A stretch of DNA of 64,000 nt from Cutaneotrichosporon cavernicola (Eukaryota > Basidiomycota > Tremellomycetes > Trichosporonales > Trichosporonaceae), in the NCBI RefSeq assembly GCF_030864355.1, contig NC_083396.1, positions 2,666,001-2,730,000 of the forward strand, in the 5' to 3' direction. A program made the position numbers and the translations under genes. The notes beneath the pieces were generated by a model, which saw only the letters and a list, made by a program, of their open reading frames with translations, was not told where the DNA came from and ran no database searches. Shown here in pieces: positions 1 to 10,317 of this stretch (its first letter is position 1; each line of letters begins with the position of its first letter).

Positions 1-793
1 ACGACAGCCACAACTGGGAATGTTGATCTTGGCAGCGCCTTACACTCCAGCTCACTGCATGGCTAACTCGCATGCACAAAAACTCCATCGGAAAGAGCGG
101 ACCGGACAGAGATGGCTGACTCCAGTTCGTGGGAAGACTCCATTCTAGACTCTACCAGGTTTGATTGTCCTGAACGTTTCATGAAGAGGTGTAGATACAA
201 TTGGACTGAGGCACAAGCGTCGTACTCGTTGATTCAAGACAAAGAACCATTTTGAGGGTAAAATGGCGGCTGAGAGCCCAGACTGACGTTAGAAAGAATC
301 ACTTGAATCGTTCCTGGTACCCCAACTGTAAGACATTCATCATTGTTGCCAGTCTGGCCCGTCTTTGCCCACTAAACCTCCACTAGCTCCACTATTCCAT
401 GTCCTACATTTCCTGATTCTGGATTCTTGGCGCATTGGCGGTTGTAACCTTGTGATGGCGGCGGCGGCGGCGGCGCAGGCATGACATGACGGGCAAGTTT
501 GTTGATGTTGGGGCAACTGGGCAAACTCGGGGAAAGTGGGGCATTTCAAGTGACAAAGATGACTGAGCCATCATGCTGTCGCGCCCAAGCAGTGACATGT
601 CCAGGATCTGCGCCTGTGCTTTGCGTAGCCCTTTCAAGCAAGTCATGAGCTATGTTCTATAGTATGACCAAGTGGCTCAAGCTAGACCGCCCCCCAATCA
701 CTATCACTTGTTGGGATAGATAAAAGGCCAACCAAGTCTCCTTGATCTCCTTCTTCATCACCAAAAGACCTCGCATCATTTACTAGAATCAAA
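1..793. other. Intergenic, 5' region of carbonic anhydrase
   Basis: No convincing gene is seen. A short GCC/GGC triplet run lies near 455-475. A TATA-like ATAAAAG lies at about 720-726, some 70 bases before the carbonic anhydrase ATG, and is the likely core promoter element. Confidence 0.5.
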
Positions 794-1890
794 ATGAACA
801 ACGGAACCAACGTCACTGTCCCCGAGGCCCCGGCCCCGGTGGTCAACACCACCTATGGCCCAGCTGCCTTCCCCGACCTCGAGCCGTTCTTCGCTGGCAA
901 CCACGAGTTCGCGGCCGACCGCAACGCCACCGACAAAAACTACTTCCCCAAGATGGCCGAGGGCCAGGCGCCTCCTCTTGTCTGGGTTGGCTGCGCCGAC
1001 TCTCGCGTCCCAGAGTCGGTCGTCCTCCACCAGGAGCCAGGGCAGGTCTTCACCACTGTGAGTTCGGCCGCCTCCTCGCTTCCTCTAAAAGCGCCACCCG
1101 TACGTCAGAGGCTTATCTCAGCGTAACATTGCCAACCAGGTGCCGGAAGATGACTGGGCTTCCAACGCCGTCATCGACTACGGTGTCGGCCACCTCAACT
1201 CGACCCACGTTGCGATTGTTGGCCACACCCACTGCGGTGGTGTCAAGGCTGCCTTTGACTCTAACAAGCCGAACGCTACTACTGGGCAAGGCAAGCACCA
1301 CCGCTGCAAGGGCAAGGGCAAGGGCAAGGGCAGGGGCATGGGCAAGGGTCACGGAAAGCATGGCGATGGTGAGTTGAGTGGTAAACGAGGGCGTGGGTTG
1401 GTGTGTCGGAGGCCAAGTTGCGGTCATGACATGGTGCGGGGGAATTTGTTATTTCGGGGATACCAAGACCAATGCGGGTCGCGCCAAGACCCTCATTCCC
1501 ACCCAATCCCATACCTTGTATCGGGGCTCTGGCAGACCTGGCCGACCTGGCCACGCCTGATGTTTGATGTTTGATGTTTGATGTTTGATGATGCTAACCC
1601 CAGACAATGATGACGATGACGATGATGATGATGAGAATGAGGAGGATTACGCTCTGATGCAGTTCCTCGAGCCACTCATTCATCTTCGTCACAGCCTTCC
1701 CTCGAATGCTACCATCATGGACCTCACCCTGGAGAACGTCAAGCTCAACGTTGCGACTGTCGTCAACAGCACTGCCATTCAGTCTGCCTGGGCTGTGGGC
1801 AAGAAAGTGTGCGTTCACGGTTGGCTGTACGACATTGGGACTGGCTTGCTCTCCGACATTGGGGTAAGCAAGTGCGGCCCGACTGCTTAG
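794..1890 (+). CDS. Beta-class carbonic anhydrase
   Basis: Zinc enzyme for reversible hydration of CO2 to bicarbonate. Three exons fit: 794-1057, 1122-1368 and 1604-1890 (265 aa). Exon 1 carries the CADSRVPE motif (zinc Cys and the Asp-Arg dyad). The exon 1/2 join restores RNIANQ. Exon 2 carries HTHCGG with the other zinc ligands, His and Cys. Exon 3 carries VHGWLYDIGTGLL, typical of the family's C-terminus. Between the HTHCGG region and the C-terminal helices there is an unusual insert: a Lys-Gly run at the end of exon 2, then an Asp/Glu run at the start of exon 3, divided by a 235-base intron, long for this window. A GTAAGC after SDIG at 1865 could be a donor to a further exon, but the in-frame end is usual for the family. 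Family call is firm; the exact 3' end is slightly uncertain. Confidence 0.93.
1558..1590. repeat. Short tandem repeat in carbonic anhydrase intron 2
   Basis: The 7-base unit TGTTTGA is repeated about four times just before the branch site TGCTAAC of the second intron. Confidence 0.7.
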
Positions 1891-2092
1891 ATTTCAGTTG
1901 TATTATTGTGGATCAGATATGCACATGAGGAAGGTAACATGTTTAAAGAGAGCACTATTACGTTCTACAACGTCTCCAACCATGCCCAGCCCAGAGTAAA
2001 CATCGAAGAGCGGAACCAAATTTACAAACCAACTACTATGACGCAGGGTTGCCCCCCTTTGGCAAGCTCGCACTCGTTCAACATTGACAACT

Positions 2093-2115
2093 CACTCTCT
2101 CTCTCTCTCTCTCTT
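2093..2115. repeat. CT dinucleotide microsatellite
   Basis: About ten CT units followed by TTCAG, in the presumed 5' UTR or a 5' UTR intron of the gene starting at 2172. Confidence 0.7.
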
Positions 2116-2171
2116 CAGTTCCCTTTCTCATCTTCATCTTCTCGTCAGCGGCAAGGCATCTTGCCTCCGCC

Positions 2172-4372
2172 ATGACAACCCCATCCTCCGGCTATGCCAC
2201 GCTGGACGACATTTCCCGGGATGTCTTGTCCAACGGTGACCGCGTTCACGGCTCCGACCCACGATCCAAACCCATCGAGGGCAAGGTGCTCGGCCAGGAG
2301 ATTAGCGACGTCATAGAGTCCCTCATCGGCAATATACCTAAGAGCGAGGAAGGTGGTGGGCTCGACACGGTGGACATGGATGTCGACTCGCCGCTCAATG
2401 ACAACGGCTCGCCTGAGGCCGGACCTGGGCCGAGCACCGCTGCGTTCCGGGAGGCCAACCGGCATCTCTACTCTGACGGATCACTCGACATGAATGGTCG
2501 GTTTTCCGATGGAGAGTCGGACGACCTTGGGCCCGTGGACGAAGGGGGTCAAAAGGATGACGAGGACGAGGGAGAAGAAGGAGGAGGAGAAGAAGACGAA
2601 AAGAAAGAAGAAGAAGAAGAAGACGAATCCGACTCGCAACAAGAACAGCTCGACGAGGTCCTGAAAGTCGACCGGGGATTCTACGACGTGCTTGTGCATG
2701 ATCTCAAGGAGTGCATCGACGAGGCGGCCTGGACGTTGGATCTGTGGAAGAGGGTGTTTGTCCATGAGGTGCGTTTATCGTCTGGTTCTTATGTTGACCT
2801 ACAGTATGGCTGGAGCCCAGAACCATTGCTCGACAAGTATGGCGCCCTTATCGAGGCTGCCGTGCCTGCTTTCACTGCCAAGTTGGACCGCAAGGTGCCT
2901 GTTACCACCGGCCAACTTGAGCTGCCCACGTCTGCGGCCTTTGCGCAGGTCTACCAGGAACTGAAGGCGTGGGATTGGGACAACCCTACAACTAGAAAGA
3001 TTGACTTTCTTCACAATTACAAGCAGAAGGTGGGGCCCAAAATCAGGCTGAGCACCGCTGACAGTAGTATGGGGTAATGGCGAACCACGTGCTAAGGAAG
3101 TACTCTGGACTGCTGAAGCAGCTCCTTCCGCGCTACGCGGCGCGCATGAACGCGAACATCCGCAAAACGATTCAAAATCCAACTTCGAGCCAGATGGGCT
3201 CAAAGCCGGCCAATAGGGAGACCCAAGAATCCGCAAGGGAGACCCAAGAATCTGCAAGGGAGACCCAAGAATCCGCAAGGGAGGCCCAAGAATCCACAAA
3301 TGGCCCGGCACTTGAACGCAAGGTGAATGGCGTCAGTTCGAATAATCTCCAACTGTTCCACCTGTTGGTAGATGACTTGAGGGCTCGGGACTGGTCAAAG
3401 CCGGGTTTCACTCAACGCGCCTGGGTGATCGACTTGAGAAAAGTGGTGGGTATGCGGTGCGGACTACGGCAAACACATCGCTGACTTCAGCTGGGAGAAG
3501 ACCAAGTCCACCGGGCCAAGATCATCATGGGCATGCATGCCCCGCAGCTGAGGCGCATGGTGCCAGAATACGCAAATCAAATGGATTTCAACCGCTACCA
3601 CGGGAAGGCGCGGCCTCCGCCCCGCGCTGGGCCCGTAAACTCATCGGCTTCATCCATTGCTCGCGCGAGCCCGCCCCGTTCATCCTCAAGTTCGCCCAAG
3701 GCACCGCGGCGTCCTCGACCAATCGTTCGATTGCCAGGTGTGCAGGCCACAGCACGAACGCTTGATTCTGCCGCCAACAAAGTGAGCAATGCACCGTACG
3801 CGCGACCGCTTGAGCGGGAGCGGACCCCGCGACCACGCCATCCGTCGTACGTTATGCTGCCGCGCCGCGATGGCCCTCTTTCTTTCCCTTCCGCACTTGC
3901 AGAGCTCGATGTCGAGGTGTATCGGCATCAGTCGGCGAACCACACGGTCCTCCCGCAACTGGCCGTCTTCTCAGACTATCTCACATCCCAAGCAGGATCC
4001 CAGTACAAGGCTCTCGTCACGCGCATCCGTGACCTCGGACCGGCGATCGAATCACAGCTCGACGACATGCGTGTAGTCGCGAAGGACGTCGACCGGCTCC
4101 AGGCGGCAGTAAGGACCGAGTGGGCCGCTTTCCAGGTGTCAGGTGCGATGGCAGACGTAGTAATGGACGTGGACGGTGAGCGCGCCGGGAGACAGGCGTG
4201 GGAGTACAAACAGGCTGCTGCGGTAGCTCGACGGAGTGTGCTCCTCGGGCACCGCGCGGAATTGGATCGTATGCGCGAGGAACGCGTCAAGTGCCTGGCG
4301 AAGGTGCGTCGAATTGACGAAGTAGTCGTCGCGGCGCGGGCCAAGATCGAGGCGGCGCTGATGGAGGAGTGA
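2172..4372 (+). CDS. Unknown acidic protein with three internal repeats
   Basis: I do not recognise the family. Four exons fit one frame: 2172-2768, 2805-3029, 3068-3442 and 3491-4372 (692 aa; introns 36, 38 and 48 bases). Residues about 120-165 are a Glu/Asp/Lys-rich acidic run. Then three modules of roughly 65 residues follow, each with the pattern hydrophobic-DL-x(3-4)-W, a charged helix, then a second half with Tyr/Leu and a Pro-Tyr or Pro-Ala; an intron sits at the same phase-0 point in each. Between modules 2 and 3 is a perfect heptad-like repeat, ETQESAR, about four copies from 21-base units. The tail is basic and Ser/Pro rich, then helical. No signal peptide or membrane segment is seen. 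Nuclear or scaffold function is a guess only. Confidence 0.8.
3218..3301. repeat. 21-base coding tandem repeat
   Basis: Four near-identical 21-base units encode RETQESA repeats inside exon 3 of the unknown acidic protein. Period is a multiple of three, so copy-number change keeps the frame. Confidence 0.85.
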
Positions 4373-4469
4373 ATAGCAGGGAGAAACTGTTGTCATAGTC
4401 TTATATTATACTTGTAGTCATACTTGTATTCCTCTTTACCATTACATGAATCCATCTACTTGTGTTAAA

Positions 4470-4904
4470 CTAAAGCTTGCCCTTGAACTGCGGGATCTTG
4501 TCCTTGACCCGCTTGCCCATCTCGCTGCCGAGCTCCTGCAACCCGCTAAACGGGCGCACCATGACTTCGAACTCGCGAATCAACCCATCCTCGTCAAACT
4601 TGACGAGATCGATACCCTTGAGCTTCTTGCCGTTGACGCTAGCGCTAAACTCGAGGACCACGCTCAGTCCGTCGGCACTAGCGAGGGTGCGGTGGTACTT
4701 GAAGTCCTTGAAGACAGTGAGGACGGTCCGGAGGAACATTGTGACCGCCGCGCGGGACTCGTAAGGCGTGAATGCCATGGGGGAGCGGAACACGGCGTCG
4801 GGATGCACGATACTCTCGAGGTCGGACATGTCGTCGGTCGCGATCATGCGGTGCCATGTGGCGAGGGAGCGCGCGACCGCAGGCTTGACGGCGAGGTCTG
4901 GCAT
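4470..4904 (-). CDS. SnoaL-like / NTF2-fold protein
   Basis: Intronless, 144 aa. The sequence has the NTF2-like cone pattern: an N-terminal helix (ATWHRMIATDD), the stretch IVHPDAVFRSPMAFTPY, then the strands LVKFDEDGLIREFEVMVRP. Such small proteins are usually isomerases, hydrolases or of unknown role. The open frame continues 42 codons upstream to a Met at 5030, but that part is only a Pro/Ser/Leu minisatellite, so the Met at 4904 (MPDLAVKPAV) is preferred as the start. Cytosolic; substrate unknown. Confidence 0.82.
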   Translation of the reverse strand: MPDLAVKPAVARSLATWHRMIATDDMSDLESIVHPDAVFRSPMAFTPYESRAAVTMFLRTVLTVFKDFKYHRTLASADGLSVVLEFSASVNGKKLKGIDLVKFDEDGLIREFEVMVRPFSGLQELGSEMGKRVKDKIPQFKGKL

Positions 4905-4917
4905 CGGGCCGGTGGTG

Positions 4918-5012
4918 GTGGGAGGAGATGGAGGCAGAGGTGAAGGAGATGGAGGCAGAGGTGAAGGAGATGGAGGCAGAGGTGAAGGAGATGGAGGCAG
5001 AGGTAAAGGAGT
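4918..5012. repeat. 21-base minisatellite upstream of SnoaL-like gene
   Basis: About four copies of a 21-base purine-rich unit (GGAGGCAGAGG plus GAAGGAGAT-like half) lie directly before the preferred start codon, in the likely promoter or 5' UTR. If translated on the minus strand it gives PSPLPPS repeats. Confidence 0.85.
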
Positions 5013-5220
5013 TGAAGGCAGAAGAGGCAAAAGAGGAGCAGCACGGCCTCTTATGCTGATACAGCACCGGTTGTTAGTTGCCGATCACGCGTCATTTACG
5101 GCAGCCGCTTACCATCCTGCCTCCTCCACCTCCATCTCCGGCGATAACAGGGCGGATGGCACCATACCCATATCTCGGCGCTTCCAGGCCACCGTGTATA
5201 CAGGTAATTACCAAAAGAAT

Positions 5221-5308
5221 GACCTCTGGCGGGATCGAACCGCCGACCTCATGCGTAACTCTTATTCAAGTGTTAAGCATGCGCTCTAACCAGCTGAGCT
5301 AAGTGGCC
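5221..5308 (-). tRNA. tRNA-Val(AAC) with 15-base intron
   Basis: Reads on the minus strand as a full cloverleaf. D arm GCTCAGCTGGTTAGAGC, anticodon loop TTAACAC with anticodon AAC, T arm GGTTCGATCC. A 15-base intron follows the base 3' of the anticodon and ends in GTTA, able to pair with the anticodon. The acceptor stem has an A-A mismatch at pair 5-68. A second copy with another intron is at 15814-15916. Confidence 0.9.
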
Positions 5309-5567
5309 TGATGACTTTGAATGATGTCTCAGTTTTTGAATTGGGTTTATGTTTCTGAATACAAACCCACGTGGAGACCCTGAGGAATGAGGAGTATCGC
5401 CCTCCGGATGTGACTACCGGTCCATCTCTGCTTCTTTGTGTCTTTGGCTCTTGGGTCACCTCTTTGAGAAGAACGGGTCCACGCGGGTCCTCGCCGATCC
5501 TCGCGGGATTGCTTTCTCATCACCAACACGTTTTCTTCTCCCATCCTCTCCATTCCCTCCATCCGCC

Positions 5568-6880
5568 ATGCCCAGTCTGATCACTTTTGCCATCAGTCTC
5601 GCGGCAGTCACCCTCCTCTTCAAGACGCTGTATGACCGCGGAGTCACCCTCGGCGCTTTCCGCGACCCCGGCGCCATCTTCCACAATGCTGGCTTTGGGG
5701 ACTTGCGCTTCATCGACGGAGCAGATTGCGAGGACCTTCATCTTCACGAAGGACACATCTTCACCGCGTGCCAGGGCGCCCATGGGAGCCGCGGGAAGTG
5801 GTTCCCCCCGCTCGCGGTCTTTGACGACCCCAGCACGGCGGGCGATGGCGAGCTCCGTGTGATCAACCCCGAAGTACGTGATTCCGGCGGCCCGAGAGTG
5901 GTTCTCATCTTCCTCCAACCCATCCACCCACTCACTCACACTCACACCAGACGTTCATCTCGCGCAAGCTCAACCTCGACGGCTTCTCGTCCTTCTTCTG
6001 CACGCACGGCATCGACGTCATCGAGGACCCACAGAACAGCCGCGCTGTCTACATCCAGGCAGTCAACCACGCCCCGACCGACGAGTTCGTCAAGAGCCGC
6101 GACACCTCTCTCCCGGCAGAGGAGAAGGCCGACTCGCGCATCGAGATCTTCCACCATGTCCTGGGCTCTGACACTGCTACCCATGTCCGCACCGTGCGCA
6201 ATGACCTCGTCAAGATGCCCAACGACCTGCTCGCGACGGGACCTACCTCGTTCTTCGTCACCAATGACCACTTCTATCGTGAGGGCCTGATGCGTACCGT
6301 CGAAGTCCTCGGTACGCGTGCGACCACGGCGTGGAGCAACACTGTCCACGTAATCGCAAACGCTAAGGAGAAGGACTTTGACGGCGTCGATGCGGTTTAC
6401 GCTCTCAACGGATTGCACAACAACAACGGTCTCGGTCGCCGCCCCGGTGGCTTGACGGTCGTCGATGCAAGCGGCGGTGTCGCGTACCTCGCCCACATCG
6501 AGGGACGGAACATCAAGGTTGACGGACAGGTCGTGTACGAGAGCACGATCGACAACCCCTCCTGGTTCACCGACAAGTATCCCGGCGACGATGACCGCTC
6601 GGGGCTCCTCCAGGCTGGCCTTGCCAAGGCCATCCAGTTGCACGACTCTGTGCTGGTCGACGCGGCTGTGCCGCCCATTGTATGGCTCAGCAGCGGGTCG
6701 CTGGAGAAGGGCTGGAACACGACTATGCTGTTCACCGACGACGGGCTCAGCCTGTCCTCTTCCAGTGCCGCCGTCATGATCTCGATCGACCCCGCGACCA
6801 ACGACGATAAGAAGCAGGCGTGGCTGTTCATGAGCGGCTTTGGCTCGACCCGCGTCGTCGCGACCAAGGTCGATCTGTAG
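5568..6880 (+). CDS. Paraoxonase/arylesterase-like lactonase
   Basis: Six-bladed beta-propeller calcium hydrolase of the serum paraoxonase family, acting on lactones or aryl esters. Exons are 5568-5873 and 5951-6880 (411 aa). An N-terminal hydrophobic segment, LITFAISLAAVTLLF (residues 4-18), acts as signal anchor or signal peptide, as in PON1. Family hallmarks in order: DCEDLHLHEG, THGIDVIED, VNHAP, RIEIFHHV, and NDLLATGPTSFFVTNDHFY, where Asn and Asp are expected calcium ligands. HDSVLVDAAVPPIVWLSSGS ends the propeller. The next gene downstream is an AtuA-like protein on the same strand, 342 bases away. True substrate is unknown; lactonase is the safest reading. Confidence 0.88.
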
Positions 6881-7221
6881 GAATGAGGCGATGTACATAT
6901 TCACATGGAAGATTTCGACGTGGCCAAGTGAACATCTTTGTGGGCTCCCACTGGTTGTTTGCAATCTCGGTTCGAGTTCCTCACACGCATGTGCCCCGCC
7001 CAGTCAGCCATGGTGACAGCCAAATGAGTGGGGCTCGGGTTGTATCGCTCATCTCCGACTGTCCCAGCCCTCTGCTTGATTCGGGGACCGATCGGCATTC
7101 AACATCCCGGCCGGTCACCGCCAGCCATCAATATACCCGGCTCACACCAGATTAGACACCATCCGTTCAGCCTACATATACTAGAGCTTAGAGCTTGAAC
7201 ACTCCTCTCCATCTATACACC

Positions 7222-9158
7222 ATGCCGTCCGGAGACAATTCACCATGCCGCATCGCCTCGTTCAGCGGGTTCATGGGCGACCGCTATGATGCGCTCAAGA
7301 CGCAGGCCGAGACCGGCACGGGCATCCTCTTTGGCGACTACCTCGCCGAAATGGTGAGTTGCCTACACGTACTGTGTTGACAGTAGAACCTTGCTTGGCG
7401 CGCGCTCGAGCTCCGTAAGCGCCCCGACCTAGGCTACGAGTCGGGGTTCCTGCACCACCTCAAGCTCGCGCTTCCGGCCATCAAGGCGAACCGGCCCAAG
7501 ATCCTTACCAACGCTGGCGCGCTCAACCCCAAGGGCCTGGCAGAGGAGACGGCCAAGATCCTTTCGGAAGCCGGGATCGACCTCAAGGTCGCGTATGTCG
7601 AGGGCGATAACCTCATCCACCGGCTTGACGAGCTCAAGGCGGCCGGCGAGACATTCTACCATCTCGAAGACGATGACCGACACCTTAAGGGATGGGAGCA
7701 TGAGGGCGGGATCACGAGCGCGAACGCGTACGTCGGCGCGCGGGGTGTTTACGAGGCTCTCAAGGCCGGTGCGGACGTGGTTATTTCCGGCCGGTGCACG
7801 GATGCCTCGCCCGTGATCGCCGCCGCGGCCTGGTACCACGGTTGGGAGTGGACCAACTACGACGCACTGGCTGGCGCACTCCTCGCCGGTCACTGTATCG
7901 AGTGTGGCGCCTACGTTACCGGTGGTAACAGCTCGGGATTTACAAAGTATCTCTCGCACTACTACAACTTTAGCATGGGTATTGCCGAGATTAATTCCGA
8001 CGGCACATTCGTGATTACAAAGGAAAAGAGCAAGGACGGCAAGTGGAACGGCGTCGTCAACGACATTACCGTCCGCAGTCAGATCCTCTACGAGATCCAG
8101 GGCAACGTCTACCTCAACCCAGACGTACAGGGAATCATCGACGACATTGTCGTGACTGACGAGGGCAACGACCGCGTCCGCGTGTCTGGTGTACGTGGCC
8201 GCGCCCCGCCTCCGACCACCAAGGCGGCCATCTGTGGCGTGGCGGGATACCAGGCCGAGGCGCTTGTTTTCGCCACGGGTCTCAACGTTGAGGAGAAGTT
8301 TGCGGCCCTCAAACTCCAGATTTCCCAGTTTATGGCGGACAAGGTCGACCAGTTTACCACTTGGGATATGACGCAGTACGGTGTCGCCAAGCCAGATGCG
8401 GATGAGGAGGCACTCGCGACGGCCATGTTCCGGATCTTTGCTCAGGCCAAGACGCTCGAGGCGTTCGGGCCGGCCAAGACTCTCCGCGCGCTTGTCAACC
8501 CCGAGGGACTCGGTCACTTCCCAGGATACCAGAGCCAGATGGACATGCGGAGTGAGTTCAAGCTAGATCCTACTGACAAAAGCAACCGAGCCGACACCAT
8601 ACATCGAGTACTGGCCTGGCCGCGTGAGCCAGAAACACCTTCCGCTCAAGGTGACTTTTGTTGGATCGTCCAAGACGATCGACGTGCCCGCCGTGGACAA
8701 CACGGAACCCCTTATCCCTCAGAAGGACTACGACTCTGCGCAGGCCCTCGAGGCCGGCGCGTATGGCGAGACGACGCGCGGACCACTGGGTTGGATCGTA
8801 CATGCGCGCTCGGGCGACAAGGGCGGAAGTGAGTCGTCAAATTCATCAACGTATTTTGCTGATACCAGATGCGAATGTCGGCTTCTTCGTACGCAACAAC
8901 GACGAGTATGCTTGGCTCAAGTCCCTGCTTTCCAAGGCTGAGATTAAGCGGCTCATGGGCAAGGAGTATGTCGGCAACCGCATTGAGCGCGTCGAACTCC
9001 CCGGCATGCTTGCTGTCCACTTTGTCCTCCACGATTATCTCGGCAAGGGCGTGTCCTCTACCGCGAGGATGGACAGCTTGGCCAAGGGCGTGGCAGAGTA
9101 CCTCCGCGCACGGTATGTTGATCTGCCGAACCAGTATCTCGACCGGGGTAAGATTTAG
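7222..9158 (+). CDS. AtuA/DUF1446 family acyl-CoA-related protein
   Basis: Four exons: 7222-7353, 7387-8551, 8583-8828, 8869-9158 (610 aa). Introns are 33, 31 and 40 bases; the 31-base one is among the shortest here and its removal restores TEPTPYIEYWPGRV. The AtuA domain covers about residues 8-455: IASFSGFMGDRYDA, ILTNAGALNPKGLA, VISGRCTDASPVIAAAAW, AGHCIECGAYVTGGN. A C-terminal AtuA-like ferredoxin-fold domain (about 505-610) carries IVHARSGDKGGNANVGFFV. In bacteria AtuA belongs to acyclic terpene (citronellol, geraniol) breakdown; the exact reaction is unsettled. The fungal form is a fusion of both domains. Start chosen because MPSGDNSPCRIASFSG brings the domain in directly. Role in branched-chain acyl-CoA catabolism is inferred. 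Confidence 0.92.
8552..8582 (+). other. 31-base intron in AtuA-like gene
   Basis: GTGAGT donor, CTGAC branch site and AAAAG acceptor within 31 bases. Both neighbouring frames of the AtuA family join only if it is removed. Confidence 0.85.
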
Positions 9159-9736
9159 GCCACGTATGCAGCGTAGTGGTCAGAAGGATGTATTGGCTCT
9201 TGTGAGTAGGCAAGCCGACATCAGGGCTATGGAGGTATACCGCAACAGGCGAGGCCAGTATGTGTCAGGTTGGTCTGGGGCCAAAGTCCTGGGGCAGCTC
9301 AGTAGGGCTAGTGGTACAGACGGTTCACCTTTCCGACCATGAGTTGGAGTGGGGCAGCCAATATGATGATGACGTCGATGGTCTCCGTGGTACTGTGTTG
9401 GAGAGGGCCACTTCAGTAACTCCAACTCTCTCAGCTGTGTCTGCACCTTGGCCGCACGCATCGCTGGGCAGAGCCAGAGGCAGACAAGCTCAGCGTCGCC
9501 CCGGAGAACGTTGTTACCATGGCGATAGAGTGTTGGTCAAGTACCAAGCCTCAATGCACTGGACATATGGAACCAGGCACGGTTCCGGTGCTCCGGTGCC
9601 AAAGTCTCGATCATTTCCAGCCATCATATCGTCAGCCACGTCATGAATCACGGTTACCAAACAAAGTGTGTGACATGTACATGCAATGGAATGAATCGTG
9701 TCGTGCGTCAGAGTGTCCGTATGCTCGGTCTATAAT
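9159..9736. other. Intergenic, convergent gene ends
   Basis: Lies between two convergent 3' ends. No gene, tRNA or repeat was seen. Confidence 0.5.
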
Positions 9737-10317
9737 CTACATGGCGAGGGTGAGGCCCGCGGCAATGGCCGCGCCGACGCCCGCCGCCGCAAGTGTGAGG
9801 GCGACGCCTGCGCGCTGCGCGCCGGCTGTGACGGGCACGAGCGTCGAGGGAGGAACGGCAGCGGGGGTCTCGTACCCGATCGGCTTGGCTGTCGTCTTGA
9901 CGCCGCCACTGGACGAGTTGTTGGCACTACCGCTGACCGTGGAGTTGCCAGTGTTGGTGTTGGTCGAGTTCGAGCTCACATTGGTGCCCGAGTTGGTCGA
10001 GTTCGAGTTCGAGCCGCCAGAAGACGAGGGTGACGAGGCCCCGGCGGATCCTGCCGCGGTGGAGGGCCCGTTACCTCCATCGTTATTCGACACCGAATTG
10101 CTCGAGTTGCCGTTACTGGTGTGAGTGCGGGCCGGCGTAAGAGAGGCGAGGTAGACGGCGGAGGAGTGTTGGAGGGCGGAAGGAAGGTGGAAGGAAGGTG
10201 GGAGAGGAGGAAACGGGACGGAACTCACCCCTGGGCGACGGCTGATGCGAGGACTGGCGTCAGTGTAAGCAACAAGCATTACTCACACAGAGGCGCGAGG
10301 AGGACGAGGACGCGCAT
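9737..10317 (-). CDS. Small Ser/Asn/Thr-rich GPI-anchored protein
   Basis: Three exons on the minus strand: 10287-10317, 10229-10253, 9737-10115 (144 aa). Joined exons 1 and 2 give a clean signal peptide, MRVLVLLAPLFLASAVAQG. The mature part is rich in Asn, Ser, Thr and Gly, with many N-x-S/T sites and no domain. The C-terminus has a Thr/Pro segment, a small-residue omega region (TAGAQ) and a 20-residue hydrophobic tail, LTLAAAGVGAAIAAGLTL. This is the layout of a glycosylated plasma-membrane or cell-wall GPI protein. It is not a recognised family. The tiny exons 1 and 2 rest on splice signals plus the signal peptide they create. Confidence 0.8.

Noticed and set aside
1906..2175. Possible extra exon of carbonic anhydrase after 1890
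   Set aside because: The family normally ends near LSDIGV, and the downstream frame shows no likeness; kept only as a note on the 3' end.
5942..6964. Minus-strand 340-codon frame
   Set aside because: Antisense shadow of the paraoxonase-like gene.
7429..8517. Minus-strand 362-codon frame
   Set aside because: Antisense shadow of the AtuA-like gene; composition typical of reverse reading of GC3-rich codons.
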